From Streptomyces endophytica (GTDB taxonomy: Bacteria; Actinomycetota; Actinomycetes; Streptomycetales; Streptomycetaceae): 64,000 nt of DNA. Shown here piece by piece: positions 8,856 through 18,250 of the stretch. The stretch covers positions 5,332,001-5,396,000 of the forward strand of contig NZ_CP110636.1 in assembly GCF_026153355.1 (NCBI RefSeq). Direction: 5' to 3'. Position numbers and translations under genes: made by a program. Below the pieces are notes generated by a model. It was given only the letters and a program-made list of their open reading frames with translations. It did not search any database and was not told the DNA's origin. How positions within the stretch are numbered: position 1 is the stretch's first letter; every line of letters begins with the position of its first letter.

Positions 8856-9842
8856 CTACGGCACTGCCGTCGCCTCGGCGTGCTTCCTGATGAGCTCGTA
8901 GGAACGGACGCGGTCGCGGAGGTCGTACACGGGCGTGGTCAGCATCAGTTCGTCCGCTCCGGTCTCCTCGGCCAGTCGGGCGAGCCGGCGCAGGACGGTC
9001 TCGGGTGTCCCGACGGCCTGCTGGGCGCGGAAGCCGGCCAGCGCCTGCTGTTCCTGCGGCGTGAAGGGGTGGGTGGCCGCTTCCTCGGGCGTGGGGAAGG
9101 GGATCTCGCTCAGGCCCTTGAGGAGACCGGCCTTGACGACGTTCATCGGCCCGATGCGCCACGCGGCTTCTTCCTCCGTCTCGGCGCAGACGGTCTCCAC
9201 GCACACCAGCACCCGGGGGCGCTCGCACCAGCGGGAGGGGGTGAAGTCCGCCCGGTAACGCTCCACCGCCGCCCGGGTGTTGTCCGGCCGGATGTGGTGG
9301 GCGAGGGCGATCGGCAGGCCGAGGCGTGCGGCGAGTGCGGCACCTGCGGTGCTGGACGCCAGCAGCCAGGGTGCCGGCAGCGGGTCGAGTGCGACTTCGT
9401 CGACGAGGAAGGACAGGACCGCGGCCACGTCGTCCTGGTACTCCGCGTCGGTCGTCGGCCCGGCTCCGCGGCGCAGCGCCCGGGCGATGGTCTCGTCGAA
9501 GGTGCCGGGACCGCGGCCGATGCCCAGGTCGATGCGGTCCGGGTGGAGGGCGGCCAGCGCTCCGAACTGCTCGGCCAGCATGAGTGGTGCGTGGTTGGGC
9601 GCCAGCACTCCGCCCGAACCGAGGCGGATGGCCGAGGTCGCGGCGGCGGCGTGCGCGGTCAGCACGACGGGCGGGAACGCACCGATGGCCGGGGAGTGGT
9701 GGTGCTCGGCGTACCAGATCCGGTGGTAGCCCAGCCGTTCCATTTCCCGAGCGAAGGGGGCGGTGTCGCGCAGGGTCTCCTCGGGCCGGGTGCCCGTTTG
9801 GACCATCGCGACTTCCAGCGCTGAAAGGGGTACATCGATCAT
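8856..9842 (-). CDS. LLM-class flavin-dependent oxidoreductase
   Basis: Luciferase-like (bacterial luciferase/F420-type TIM barrel) oxidoreductase, 328 residues from ATG 9842; an upstream in-frame start at 9887 would add a non-conserved extension. Family features are the RLGYHRIWYAEHHH segment early on, GVLAPNHAPLMLAEQFG, and a DLGIGRGPG motif near residue 115. It belongs to the group often annotated as MsnO8-like monooxygenases using FMN or F420. It stands alone, about 170 bases from the hydrolase gene. Substrate unknown. Confidence 0.9.
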   Translation of the reverse strand: MIDVPLSALEVAMVQTGTRPEETLRDTAPFAREMERLGYHRIWYAEHHHSPAIGAFPPVVLTAHAAAATSAIRLGSGGVLAPNHAPLMLAEQFGALAALHPDRIDLGIGRGPGTFDETIARALRRGAGPTTDAEYQDDVAAVLSFLVDEVALDPLPAPWLLASSTAGAALAARLGLPIALAHHIRPDNTRAAVERYRADFTPSRWCERPRVLVCVETVCAETEEEAAWRIGPMNVVKAGLLKGLSEIPFPTPEEAATHPFTPQEQQALAGFRAQQAVGTPETVLRRLARLAEETGADELMLTTPVYDLRDRVRSYELIRKHAEATAVP

Positions 9843-10134
9843 GACGTCAGCATAAGGACGGGTGTTCGATGAGGTGTGGCGATCCACCCGTTCGACGCCA
9901 TCGGCCCGCCCGACCCGCCCCCCGGGCCGTTTTCACCGTCAGTCGCACGGGCGCCGGCCGGCCATCCGACCTACGACGGGTGCGGGAAATGCCGGCCGCC
10001 GGCGTCAAGGCGGGCCATCAGGGTGAATCAAAAGAGTGAAATGATCTCAAATCCTTCACGGGAAGCCCAAAGCTGCCGAAAGAAAGTGACAGGAGGCGGC
10101 AGCGAGCCGCCGCGATCGATCGGGAGATTTGCTT
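9843..10134. other. Intergenic region upstream of the chaplin gene
   Basis: 292 bases without a convincing gene. From 10021 to 10080 the composition is clearly less GC-rich than the surroundings, as expected for a promoter. GGCGGC (10095-10100) and GCCGCC (10106-10111) form a hairpin in the presumed leader, just before the GGGAG ribosome site of the chaplin gene. Confidence 0.4.
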
Positions 10135-10536
10135 ATGTCACGCTTCACGCGAGTGACGGCTATTGCCGCTCTGGCGGCAAGCACTGCGCTGGGCGGCATG
10201 TCGGCAGCGTTCGCAGACAGTGACGCGTCCGGTGGTGCCGTCGGATCCCCGGGAGTGGTGTCGGGCAACGTCATTCAGATCCCGATCCACATTCCGGTCA
10301 ACGTGTGCGGTAACACCGTCGACATCGTTGGCGTGCTGAACCCGGCCTTCGGCAACACCTGCATCAACGAATCTCGGCACGTGGTGCTTCTCCGCCACGA
10401 CGTCGAGCACCGTCACTTCGTGCGCCACCACGTCAAGCACGTCGAGAAGAAGCACTACAAGAAGAAGAAGCACCACAAGAAGCACCACCGTCCGGCCGGT
10501 GGCATTCACACCGGCGGCGGCGGCATGGCCGGCTAA
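10135..10536 (+). CDS. Short chaplin with a His/Lys-rich C-terminal tail
   Basis: Chaplins are secreted, amyloid-forming surfactant proteins that coat aerial hyphae. This 133-residue product has a signal peptide (1-27, cleavage after AFA) and one chaplin domain (about 30-78) with GGAVGSPGVVSGN and two Cys at 58 and 76 in VCGN and NTCIN. Instead of ending there like short chaplins, it continues with a strongly basic tail (82-119) rich in His and Lys and ends in a Gly-rich stretch. No sortase LPxTG signal is present. ATG 10135 follows GGGAG by eight bases. The tail could bind metals, nucleic acid or anionic wall polymers; that is inference. Confidence 0.88.
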   Translation: MSRFTRVTAIAALAASTALGGMSAAFADSDASGGAVGSPGVVSGNVIQIPIHIPVNVCGNTVDIVGVLNPAFGNTCINESRHVVLLRHDVEHRHFVRHHVKHVEKKHYKKKKHHKKHHRPAGGIHTGGGGMAG

Positions 10537-10548
10537 GACGGGAGTCGT

Positions 10549-10587
10549 CCGGGTGTGGCCCGAAAGCCACGGCACCACCCGGGTGGT
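10549..10587 (+). terminator. Stem-loop after the chaplin gene
   Basis: CCGGGTG (10549-10555) plus TGGC (10556-10559) pair with GCCA (10566-10569) and CACCCGG (10576-10582), with a bulge. The same DNA holds the perfect palindrome ACCACCCGGGTGGT (10574-10587). It starts 13 bases after the chaplin stop and is a likely terminator. Confidence 0.5.
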
Positions 10588-10670
10588 CACTGAAGCCCGT
10601 ACCACAACCACCCGGGCCGGGTCGCTTCCTCCGACAGCCCTTCCACTTTCACCGGAGGAGACGGCCCGGC

Positions 10671-10766
10671 CCGGGCACATGTGTGTCCGGGCAGTTTTGT
10701 CAGCCCGGGCAGATATCTGCGCCCGGGCACTTTTGTGTGCCCGGGCACTTTTGTGTGCCCGGGCGG
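10671..10766. repeat. Tandem 16-18 base palindromic repeats (CCGGGCA units)
   Basis: Units begin at 10671, 10687, 10705, 10723, 10741 and a partial one at 10759. Each opens with CCGGGC, and the fourth and fifth are identical. Neighbouring units pair with each other, for example GCCCGGGCAC with GTGTGCCCGGGC around a TTTT loop, and GGGCAGATATCTGC contains an inner dyad. The array fills the gap between the chaplin terminator and the SDR gene. It is not a CRISPR: units are contiguous with no spacers. Confidence 0.75.
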
Positions 10767-10893
10767 ATGTGGTTTTCCCTTCCGCGCCGGAGCCCCGGTG
10801 AGCGGACGGTGAGCGTGCGGTGAGGCGGCGTCGGCAGTGTGGGGGCATCGCCGGTTCCGCAGAGAGGACCGGCCGCCGAGTGAGGGGCTGACC

Positions 10894-11669
10894 ATGGTTG
10901 CGACGACGGGTGCGCTGGCGGGGAAGACGGCATTGGTGACGGGCGGATCGCGGGGCATCGGCCGGGCGGTGGCGCTGCGGCTGGCTGCCGAGGGCGCGTG
11001 GGTCGCGGTCCACTACGGGAGTCATGAGGAGGCGGCCCGGGAGACCGTGTCCCGGATAGCGGAGGCAGGCGGACGGGCCTTCGCCGTGCGGGCCCGGTTC
11101 GGCGAAGACGACGCGGTGGAACGGCTGTTCGAGGAGTTGACGGCCGGGCTCGCGGGGCGGGGCTGGACATCCTGGTCAACAACGCGGGCATCTCTTCGGG
11201 GAGCTCGGTGTCGCAGGTGACCCGTGCGGAGTGGGACCGGCTGCTCGCGGTCAACGTCACCGCGCCCTTCTTCGTCATCCAGCGGGCCCTGCCGCTGCTG
11301 AACGACGGCGGCCGGATCGTCAACATGGGGTCCACGGCCAGCCGGTTCGCGGTCTCCACGCAGATCGGCTACACCGTCACCAAGGCGGCGCTGGAGTCGC
11401 TGGCCCCGTCGCTGGCCAATGAGCTCGGCCGGCGCGGGATCACGGTGAACACGGTCGCGCCGGGCGCGGTGCGGACCGATCTGACCGCCGCCTACACGTC
11501 CGTGCCCGAGGTGGTCGCCGGGCTGGAGGCGATCACCGCGCTGGGGCGCCTCGGCGAGCCCGAGGACGTGGCCGACGTCGTCGGTTTCCTGGCGGGACCG
11601 CAGGGGCGGTGGATCACCGGCCGGACCATCGATGTCTCCGGCGGTACGTATCTCGGCCCGATCGTCTGA
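10894..11669 (+). CDS. SDR-family oxidoreductase (frameshift mid-gene)
   Basis: NAD(P)-dependent short-chain dehydrogenase of about 258 residues. The glycine motif TGGSRGIG, the LDILVNNAG motif, the catalytic Ser in NMGSTASRF, YTVTK (Tyr-x-x-x-Lys) and the C-terminal DVSGG are all present. The frame breaks at about 11153-11163 in a G-rich run, where one base appears to be missing just before LDILVNNAG; everything before and after is well conserved. The start ATG 10894 lies after GAGGGG. It resembles FabG-like reductases, but the substrate is unknown. Confidence 0.85.
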
Positions 11670-11717
11670 CCGGTCCGGGTGGATCACCACCCGTCGGCGC
11701 TGTGGATAATCACCCAC

Positions 11718-14602
11718 ATGCGCTTCGGAATCCTCGGCGGGACGCTGATGTGGGGCGACGACGGGGCGGAGGTCTCCCTGGGCGGACCCGCGCGGCGCGC
11801 GCTGCTCACCCTGCTGCTCGTCCGGCCCGGGGACGTCGTCCCGGCCGACCGGCTGGCCGACGGCACCGGGCCGCAGGGCACGCCGTCACCGCACGCGCTC
11901 CAGTCCCAGATCTCCCGGCTGCGCTCGGCCCTGGGCGGGGCGGCGGTGATCGAGCGGACCGGGGCGGGCTATCGCCTCGTCGTCCCCGTCGACGACGTCG
12001 ATGCCGGGCGGTTCGAACGGCTGGCTGAGCAGGGCCGGACGGCGCTGCGGGAGGGCGAGGCGCAGCGGGCCGCCGCCCTGCTGCACGAGGCGTTGGAGCT
12101 GTGGCGGGGGCCGGCGCTCGCCGACGCCGCCGACAGCGAACCGGCCCGGGCCGCCGCCGCACGGCTGGAGGAGCTCCGGCTCTCCGTGCACGAGGACCGG
12201 ATCGAGGCCGCGCTGCGGCTGGGTGAACACCGCGCGGTCGTACCGGAGTTGCGTGAACTGCTGGACCGCCATCCGCTCCGCGAACGGCTGGCCGGGCTGC
12301 TGATGCGGGCGCTGTTCGCCGACGGGGGGCAGGCCGAGGCGCTGGTGGTGTTCGAGCGGACCAGGCGGCACCTCGCCGAGGAGCTGGGCACCGATCCGTC
12401 GGCGGAACTCGTCGGACTGCACCACGAACTGCTCAGTGCCGATCCGTCCCCCTCCCCCACCGCACCGCCCGCCCCGCTGACGGCCTTCGTCGGCCGGGCC
12501 GGCGAGGTGGCCGCGATCGCCGAACTCCTCGGCGAGGCACGGCTGGTGACGCTGACCGGGCCGGGCGGCGTCGGGAAGACCCGGCTGGCGGTGGAGGTCT
12601 GCGCGGCGGAGACCGAGCAGGTCTGCTTCATGGAGCTGGGCGCGCTGCGCGACGGCGCCCTCGTAGCGCAGGCGCTGCTGCGCGCCCTCGGCCTGCGGGA
12701 GCGGGGACTGCATGTGGCGGCCGGTGACGGGGATCCGCTGGAGCGTCTGGTCGCGGCGCTTTCGGGGCGGGTGCTCCTTCTCGTCCTGGACAACTGCGAG
12801 CATCTGGTGGAGGAGGTCGCCGCGTTGGCGGCGCGCCTGCTGGCGGCGTGTCCGCGGTTGAAGGTGCTGGCGACGAGCCGGGAGGCGCTGGGTGTCATCG
12901 GTGAGCACCTCCATCCGGTCCGGCCGCTCGACGACAAGGCGGCCGTGGAGCTGTTCACCGCCCGGGCCCGGGCGGTGCGACGCGGGTTCGTCCCCGACCC
13001 GCAGGCCGTACGACGGGTGTGCGGGGCGCTGGACAACCTGCCGCTGGCCATCGAGCTCGCGGCGGCCCGGCTGCGCACGGTCGGCCTCGACGAGCTGGCG
13101 GCGCGGCTGACCGACCGGCTCGCCGTGGCCGCGCGCGGCACGCGGACGGTCGACGAGCGGCACCGGACGTTGCGCTCGGTGATCGCCTGGAGCTGGGATC
13201 TGCTGTCCGGGCCGGAGGCGCGGGCCGCGCGGCGCTTCGCGGTGTTCGCCGAGGGGGCGGGTGTCGAGTCCGCGCTGCGGGTGTGTGACACCGACGAGGA
13301 AACGCTGGAGTCGTTGGCCGACAAGTCGCTGCTGGAGTGGGCGGGCGGCCGCTACCGCATGCTGGCGACGATCCGCGCCTACGCCGGTGAACGGCTGGAC
13401 GCCGCGGGGGAAACGGCGGCGGTGCGGCAGGCGCACGCCCGGACGCTGCTCGGCCTGGCCCGCGCCGCCGATCCGTGGCTGCGCCGGCACGAGCAGCTCC
13501 CGTGGCTGGCGGTCCTCGCGGCCGAGCACTCCGACCTGGTGGCGGCCGTGGAGTGGGCCGTGGCGGCCGGCGAGACCGGGACCGCGGCGGAGCTGCTCGC
13601 CTCGGCCTCGACGTACCTGTGGATCCGAGGTGTCTCGGGTGCGTCGGCGCCGCAGGCGGCCGCGCTGCTCGACGCCGTGGGGGACGCTCCGCCGGACGGG
13701 CACGACGAGGCGTACGCGATCTGTGTGCTGCTCGCGGCCTCCGGCCCGGCGGGCCGCGAGGTGTGGCGCCGTCACCGAGTCCCGGCCGCGCGGGCGCTGG
13801 AAGCGGCGTGGTCGGGCCCCGAGCCGGGTCGCTATCCGGCCGCTCTGCTGCTGTGGATGATGCACAACGCCGGTGACGGCGACGCGCCCGCCGCCCTGGC
13901 CCTCGTCTCCGCCCAACGTGACCGCCCCGAGCCGTGGGTGCGCGCGGCCGCGCACTACGTGTCCGCCTTCGGCTCCCTCGGCAACGGGGAGAGGGAGCAG
14001 GCCGATCAGGAGTTCCGGGCCGCCGTGACGGGGTTCCGCGCACTGGGTGAGCGGTGGGGTGCCGCGCTGGCCCTGGACGCGCTGGCCGGTCTCGCGGGCG
14101 CGCGCGGCGCCCGTGAGGAGGCGCGCGCGCTCACCGGGGAGGCCCTCACCCTCGCCGAGCAGTTGGGCGCGTGGGAAGACTGCGCCGACCTGCTGGTCAA
14201 CCGGGGTGACCAGCGCATCGACACCGACCCGACCGCAGCGCGGGCCGATTACGCCCGGGCCGCCGAGTTCGCCCGACGGGCCGGCAGCGCCTCGGCCACG
14301 GCGGCCACCCGGCGCGCACTGGGCGACCTCGCCCTCCTGGAGGGGACGCGGCCGCTGCGGAGGAGCTCTACGCCCAGGCCCTGGCGCAGCTCGACCCGCA
14401 CTGGATCAAGGGGCTGGGCCACCGGGTGCGTGCCCTGGCCGGACTGGGACGCGCAGCGGAGGCCCGCGGCGACCGGGCCGGGGCCCGGGCCCACTACCGA
14501 CATGCCGCCCGCTCGGCGTCCGTCCCCGGAGCGACCCTGCCCGACGCGCTGCGCTTCCTGGGACTGCCCGAGTCATGGATCGAGGCGGTGGGCGGAGAAT
14601 GA
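11718..14602 (+). CDS. AfsR/SARP-family regulator with NB-ARC ATPase (frameshift near its end)
   Basis: Large pathway-type regulator of about 961 residues from ATG 11718. An N-terminal winged-helix DNA-binding domain (1-85) and a bacterial transcriptional activation domain (about 90-235) are followed by an NB-ARC/STAND ATPase with P-loop GPGGVGKT at 281-288 and LVLDNCEHL as Walker B, then a TPR-like helical region. At about 14341-14346 (GAGGGGACG) one G seems missing. Restoring it gives AAEELYAQ...SWIEAVGGE and a stop at 14602, overlapping the next ATG in an ATGA. AfsR-like proteins activate secondary-metabolite genes; no obvious target cluster adjoins. Confidence 0.87.
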
Positions 14603-15066
14603 AGGGGAAGGGGAACCAGGTGGATCTGGACGAGATGTCAGAAGCGGAGATCGAGGAGCTCAAGGAGCGCTGCCGCGGGGCTCTGGAGGTCACGCCGGAC
14701 GACGCCGAGTTGCTGACGGAGCTTGCCGTCCTCGAACTCCACGATCTGCAGGTACCGCACGGTGCGGGCGTGGAACTGCTCCAACGGGCCTTCGACCTCG
14801 ACCGCCGCGACTCGATGTCGTTCCACAACTACCTCAACGTACTGGCCGAGGTCGCCGATGAGGAGGAGATCGACGAGGTCTGCCTCCAGGCGATCGAGGC
14901 CGGGAACGTCGCGGCGATGTTCGAGCTCGGGGTGCGCCTGGACGAGCGCGACGAACCGGAGGAGGCCGTCCCCCACCTGCGCCGGGCTGCCGACAACGGA
15001 CATGCCGAAGCCCGGAGTTACCTGGCCGCCGTGCTGCGCGAGGTCGGTGCCCAAGTCCCTGACTAG
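14599..15066 (+). CDS. Small acidic Sel1/TPR-like repeat protein
   Basis: 155 residues from ATG 14599, overlapping the restored end of the AfsR-like gene by four bases. An acidic Glu-rich N-terminus is followed by helical repeats; AAMFELGVRLDERDEPEEAVPHL and ADNGHAEARSYLAAVL style segments match the Sel1/TPR type. Such proteins are scaffolds for protein contacts. Coupling suggests it modulates or is made in proportion to the regulator, which is inferred only from the overlap. Confidence 0.75.
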   Translation: MKGKGNQVDLDEMSEAEIEELKERCRGALEVTPDDAELLTELAVLELHDLQVPHGAGVELLQRAFDLDRRDSMSFHNYLNVLAEVADEEEIDEVCLQAIEAGNVAAMFELGVRLDERDEPEEAVPHLRRAADNGHAEARSYLAAVLREVGAQVPD

Positions 15067-15115
15067 GCCGATGAGCAGCGGCCTTCGGGCCTCCGTCTCC
15101 CCGGCCTCACAGGGG

Positions 15116-15856
15116 TCACTCTGCTTCGAGCCACATCTCTTCCATGTGGCCGGTGGCCTCTTCGGTGTGACGCACGCGGAAGAGGGAGGAGATGCGGCCG
15201 GTGTGGTCGAGGGGCGCGACCTTCTTGAGGGCGAGATTGCACAGGCTCCGCCAGGAGAAGACGTGGGCGGCGGCGTTCAGGTCGACGTACGCGTCGGACA
15301 GTTCCGCTGCCGTGATGCCGAAGGCGGCGGCCACGTCGGCCGGTGAGCCGTCGAGATCCCAGTAGTCCTTGCCTTCTCCGTGCCAGCCGGCGGCGAACAG
15401 CCGGACCCCGTCGGGGTGGATGATCTTGTACGCGCCGTAGGTCAGCGAGTAGTCGACCGTGCAGGAGGCGATGATCACGGCGTCGGGGAAGCGCTCGGCG
15501 AGCGATTCCGCTTCCTCCTCGACGGGAAAGCTGCCGTTGCACTGCACGAGACCGGGGTCGGTGATCTCGGTGACCCCGCCCCAGCTCCCGACCCGGACCA
15601 GTTCCAGGTCCGCGCGGGTGTCGGCGGACGGGTCATCGGTCGCGGGGACGGTTCCCAGGTCTTCCAGGACCGTGTCGATGGTGCCGAAGGACGCGGCGAA
15701 CCGGCGGGCCGCGACCGGGTCGTGCGCCGGGAGACCGGACGCGTCCGTGGGGGCTCCGGACCGGACGAGGGTGAGCTCGTACTCGCCGGACCGGACGACG
15801 TCGGCGTCCGGCGGGACGTCCCAGAAGGAGGATGCGGTGAGTGCGGAGTCCGTCAT
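15116..15856 (-). CDS. Hypothetical protein, 246 residues
   Basis: No recognised family. The start at ATG 15856 is chosen because upstream in-frame sequence looks non-coding. The product is acidic, soluble, without signal peptide or membrane span, with a Trp-containing N-terminal segment (SFWDVPPDADVV) and a composition typical of Streptomyces proteins. It is transcribed divergently from the ECF41-like sigma factor across a 180-base gap with a dyad, so shared regulation is possible. Confidence 0.7.
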   Translation of the reverse strand: MTDSALTASSFWDVPPDADVVRSGEYELTLVRSGAPTDASGLPAHDPVAARRFAASFGTIDTVLEDLGTVPATDDPSADTRADLELVRVGSWGGVTEITDPGLVQCNGSFPVEEEAESLAERFPDAVIIASCTVDYSLTYGAYKIIHPDGVRLFAAGWHGEGKDYWDLDGSPADVAAAFGITAAELSDAYVDLNAAAHVFSWRSLCNLALKKVAPLDHTGRISSLFRVRHTEEATGHMEEMWLEAE

Positions 15857-15953
15857 GGGCGTCACGATAACTTTCCCGCGAACTTGCGCTTGCACGGGGT
15901 GCGTTGGGGCGCCGGGGCCGTGCCCGGGTGGTGACCGGCACGGCTTGCGTGTC

Positions 15954-15971
15954 CTGTGAAGCGAATCACAG
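15954..15971. promoter_or_regulatory. Dyad CTGTGA-N6-TCACAG in the divergent gap
   Basis: A perfect 6+6 inverted repeat with a six-base centre sits just upstream of the presumed sigma-factor promoter. The TGTGA/TCACA half-sites resemble a CRP/FNR-type site, but the regulator is unknown. Confidence 0.45.
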
Positions 15972-15979
15972 CAGCGGGC

Positions 15980-16006
15980 TGTCACGGTGTGCCGGTGCGG
16001 AGTGTC
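15980..16006 (+). promoter_or_regulatory. ECF41-type promoter upstream of the sigma gene
   Basis: TGTCACG (15980-15986), 16 bases, then TGTC (16003-16006) closely fits the published ECF41 promoter pattern TGTCACA-N16-CGTC, with the last element differing at one base. It lies about 30 bases before the start of an ECF41/SigJ-like gene, so autoregulation is expected. Confidence 0.55.
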
Positions 16007-16036
16007 TCGATGGGCAGCCGAAGAGAGGAGCCGGGT

Positions 16037-16939
16037 GTGGCCGAGGACGCCTTCACCACGCACCGTCCGCTGCTGTTCACCCTCGCCTACGAGATGCTGG
16101 GCAGCGCGGCCGACGCCGAGGACGTGCTGCAGGACAGCTATCTACGGTGGAGCAGCGTCGATCCGGCCACGGTCGAGCATCCGCGCGCCTACCTGGTCCG
16201 TACGGTGACCCGGCAGGCACTCAACCACCTGCGCGCGGTCAAGGCGCGGCGGGAGGAGTACGTCGGCACGTGGCTGCCCGAGCCCATCCGCACCGCGCCG
16301 GAGGTGAGCGACGACGCGATCCTGGCCGAGTCGGTGTCGATGGCCATGATGCTCGTCCTGGAGACGCTGAACCCGACCGAGCGCGCGGTGTTCGTGCTGC
16401 ACGACGTGTTCGGCTACACCCACGGCGAGATCGCCGCCTCGATCGGCAAGGCCGAGGCCACCGTCCGGCAGATCGCCCACCGCGCACGCGGGCACGTCCA
16501 CGCGCGGCGCCGCCGCTTCGCGCCCGACTCCGCCGACAGCCGGGAGATCATCCAGCGGTTCCTGCTCGCGGCGGCGACCGGCGAAGTCCACGTGCTGATG
16601 GACCTGTTGGCGCCCGATGTCGTGGTGCTCTCCGACGGTGGCGGGAAGGTGGCCGCCGCCCGCCGCCCGATCGTCGGCCCCGCCGAGGTCGCCCGGTTCG
16701 TCTGCGGCGTGGTGCGCACCAGCACCGCCACGACCCGCACCGAGTCCGCCACGTACAACGGCATGCCCGCGGCACGGTTCGTCACCGGCGACGCACTCGA
16801 CTGGCTCGTCGCGTTCGAGATCCACGACGGACGGATCACCGGCCTCTACGGCATGCGCAACCCGGACAAGCTGCACCGCGCGGACGCGGTGTGCCCACTC
16901 GACAGAGGAGTACCCAGCCGTGGAAACCGTGACCGTTGA
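16037..16939 (+). CDS. ECF41/SigJ-like RNA polymerase sigma factor with SnoaL-like C-terminus
   Basis: 300-residue sigma factor from GTG 16037 (ribosome site GAGAGGAG seven bases upstream). Sigma-2 occupies about 1-75 (LFTLAYEMLGSAADAEDVLQD) and sigma-4 about 105-160 (LNPTERAVFVLHDVFGY, then the helix-turn-helix). A C-terminal SnoaL/NTF2-like extension follows, with DGGGK and NPDKL motifs that are diagnostic of ECF41 proteins and control activity in place of an anti-sigma factor. Residues after NPDKL are an atypical Arg-rich tail that overlaps the next gene. Target genes likely include its own operon. Confidence 0.9.
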   Translation: MAEDAFTTHRPLLFTLAYEMLGSAADAEDVLQDSYLRWSSVDPATVEHPRAYLVRTVTRQALNHLRAVKARREEYVGTWLPEPIRTAPEVSDDAILAESVSMAMMLVLETLNPTERAVFVLHDVFGYTHGEIAASIGKAEATVRQIAHRARGHVHARRRRFAPDSADSREIIQRFLLAAATGEVHVLMDLLAPDVVVLSDGGGKVAAARRPIVGPAEVARFVCGVVRTSTATTRTESATYNGMPAARFVTGDALDWLVAFEIHDGRITGLYGMRNPDKLHRADAVCPLDRGVPSRGNRDR

Positions 16940-17384
16940 ACGCGTCATCAACGCCCCGATCGACGAGGTCTTCGCCTGGCTCACCACGACCACCCACTAC
17001 ACGAGCTCACCGCTGGTGCTGCGTTGCCGGCTGACCCGGCACGGCGCGGGCGCGCCCTACGGGGTCGGCGCGGTCCGCAGTCACCTCTGGCTGGTGGGCT
17101 GGTTCCGGGAGCGCATCACGCACTACGACCCGCCGTACGCCACCGAGTACGTCGTCGATCGCAGCCTGCCGCCGTCGCGGCACGAACTCGGCCGCATGAC
17201 GTTCACCGAGGTCGACGGCGGTACGAAGGTGTGCTGGACCACCCGCGCCGAGGTGCGCCTCCCGCTGCTCGGTGGTCCGCTCACCCGGCTCCTCGTACGA
17301 CCGATCCTCACCGGCACCTTCGGCAACATCCTCGCTGCGGCCGACGCCGCACTGACCCAACAGCCGCAACGGAACCGGGCATGA
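16920..17384 (+). CDS. SRPBCC (START-like) protein
   Basis: 154 residues from GTG 16920, preceded by GAGGAG and overlapping the sigma gene by 20 bases. VERVINAPIDEVFAWLT is the typical opening strand and helix of polyketide-cyclase/SRPBCC folds, and the helix near the C-terminus (GTFGNILAAADAAL) closes the fold. Such proteins bind hydrophobic ligands. As the second gene of the ECF41 operon it is a probable target or partner; ligand unknown. Confidence 0.8.
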   Translation: METVTVERVINAPIDEVFAWLTTTTHYTSSPLVLRCRLTRHGAGAPYGVGAVRSHLWLVGWFRERITHYDPPYATEYVVDRSLPPSRHELGRMTFTEVDGGTKVCWTTRAEVRLPLLGGPLTRLLVRPILTGTFGNILAAADAALTQQPQRNRA

Positions 17385-17449
17385 CGGCCGGGGCGGCAGA
17401 ACCAGGGACACGACCGCGGATATCCCCACGGTCGTGGCAGAGTGACCGC

Positions 17450-18067
17450 ATGTCCATACCCCTCCTCGCGCCGCGACGGCGAAGACGCGTCGCCGCCGCA
17501 CTCCTCCTCCTGAGCGCCGCCACGTCCCTGACGGCCTGTGGTCAGCAGCGCGTCGCGGCCGGCGCGCCGAGCACCTCCCCCGGCGCGAGTTCCCGCCCGA
17601 GCCACAGCCCGTCCGGCCCCGGCGCCTCCCCCTACGTGGAGCCCGGGGCCCACGACGGGGCCCCGCACTACCACGAGAACAACGCCGGCCGGCAATCCCG
17701 CGAGATGTCCCCGGCCGGCCAGAGGGACGCGCGGAGGGAGGCGAACCGCATCGAGCCGGTCCTCAAACGCCTCTGGAAGCAAGGGAAGTGGGACCCCAAG
17801 AGCGTCCGGGCGGCGCTGCTCGCGCTGGGGTACCAGGAGCAGCGGACCGGCGCCAAGGGGGAGCGGCTCGGCGGGAAGCTCGATGTGCGGGGCATGGAAC
17901 CCCGCTTCGAGAACGACCACTACGTCACGCACGAAGGTGCCCGGATCGGCCTCCGCGTCCACAACGACGCCTGCGTCACCGCGTTCGTGCAGAAGACCAA
18001 CTACCAGGTGCAGGTCAACGGACCGTATCCGGAGTCGGGTTGCTTCGAACCGCCCTTCGCGCATTGA
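17450..18067 (+). CDS. Putative lipoprotein, 205 residues
   Basis: ATG 17450 gives an N-terminus with five consecutive Arg, a hydrophobic core and a lipobox LTAC with the acylated Cys at position 30. A Ser/Pro/Gly-rich spacer (35-65) precedes a globular domain with GARIGLRVHNDACVTAFV and a second Cys near the end. No known domain was recognised. It should be anchored on the outer face of the membrane. Confidence 0.8.
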   Translation: MSIPLLAPRRRRRVAAALLLLSAATSLTACGQQRVAAGAPSTSPGASSRPSHSPSGPGASPYVEPGAHDGAPHYHENNAGRQSREMSPAGQRDARREANRIEPVLKRLWKQGKWDPKSVRAALLALGYQEQRTGAKGERLGGKLDVRGMEPRFENDHYVTHEGARIGLRVHNDACVTAFVQKTNYQVQVNGPYPESGCFEPPFAH

Positions 18068-18193
18068 CGAACGGGGCCCCTCACTGACGAACCAGGTGCG
18101 CGGCGCGTCCTCTGCCTGCGGTACCGCGACCATCAGTTTCGCGGTGTGGTGGATGCAATCCCACTGGCCCGAGGGCAAACCGTCTGACCCGAT

Positions 18194-18220
18194 GGCCCCT
18201 CCGGCTGCTGCCGGAGGGCC
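18194..18220. terminator. Strong stem-loop between convergent genes
   Basis: GGCCCCTCCGG and CCGGAGGGCC pair around a CTGCTG loop between the lipoprotein gene and the convergent TIR-WD40 gene; it could end both transcripts. Confidence 0.7.
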
Positions 18221-18250
18221 GTTGCGTGCGGAGGACGCCCGCTTCCGCCG

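Noticed and set aside
10671..10766. CRISPR array
   Set aside because: Units are contiguous and self-pairing with no unique spacers and no cas genes.
11679..14861. A 1060-residue protein continuing past the AfsR-like gene
   Set aside because: After about 14345 it is in the wrong frame; the correct frame ends at 14602 and matches the ATGA overlap.
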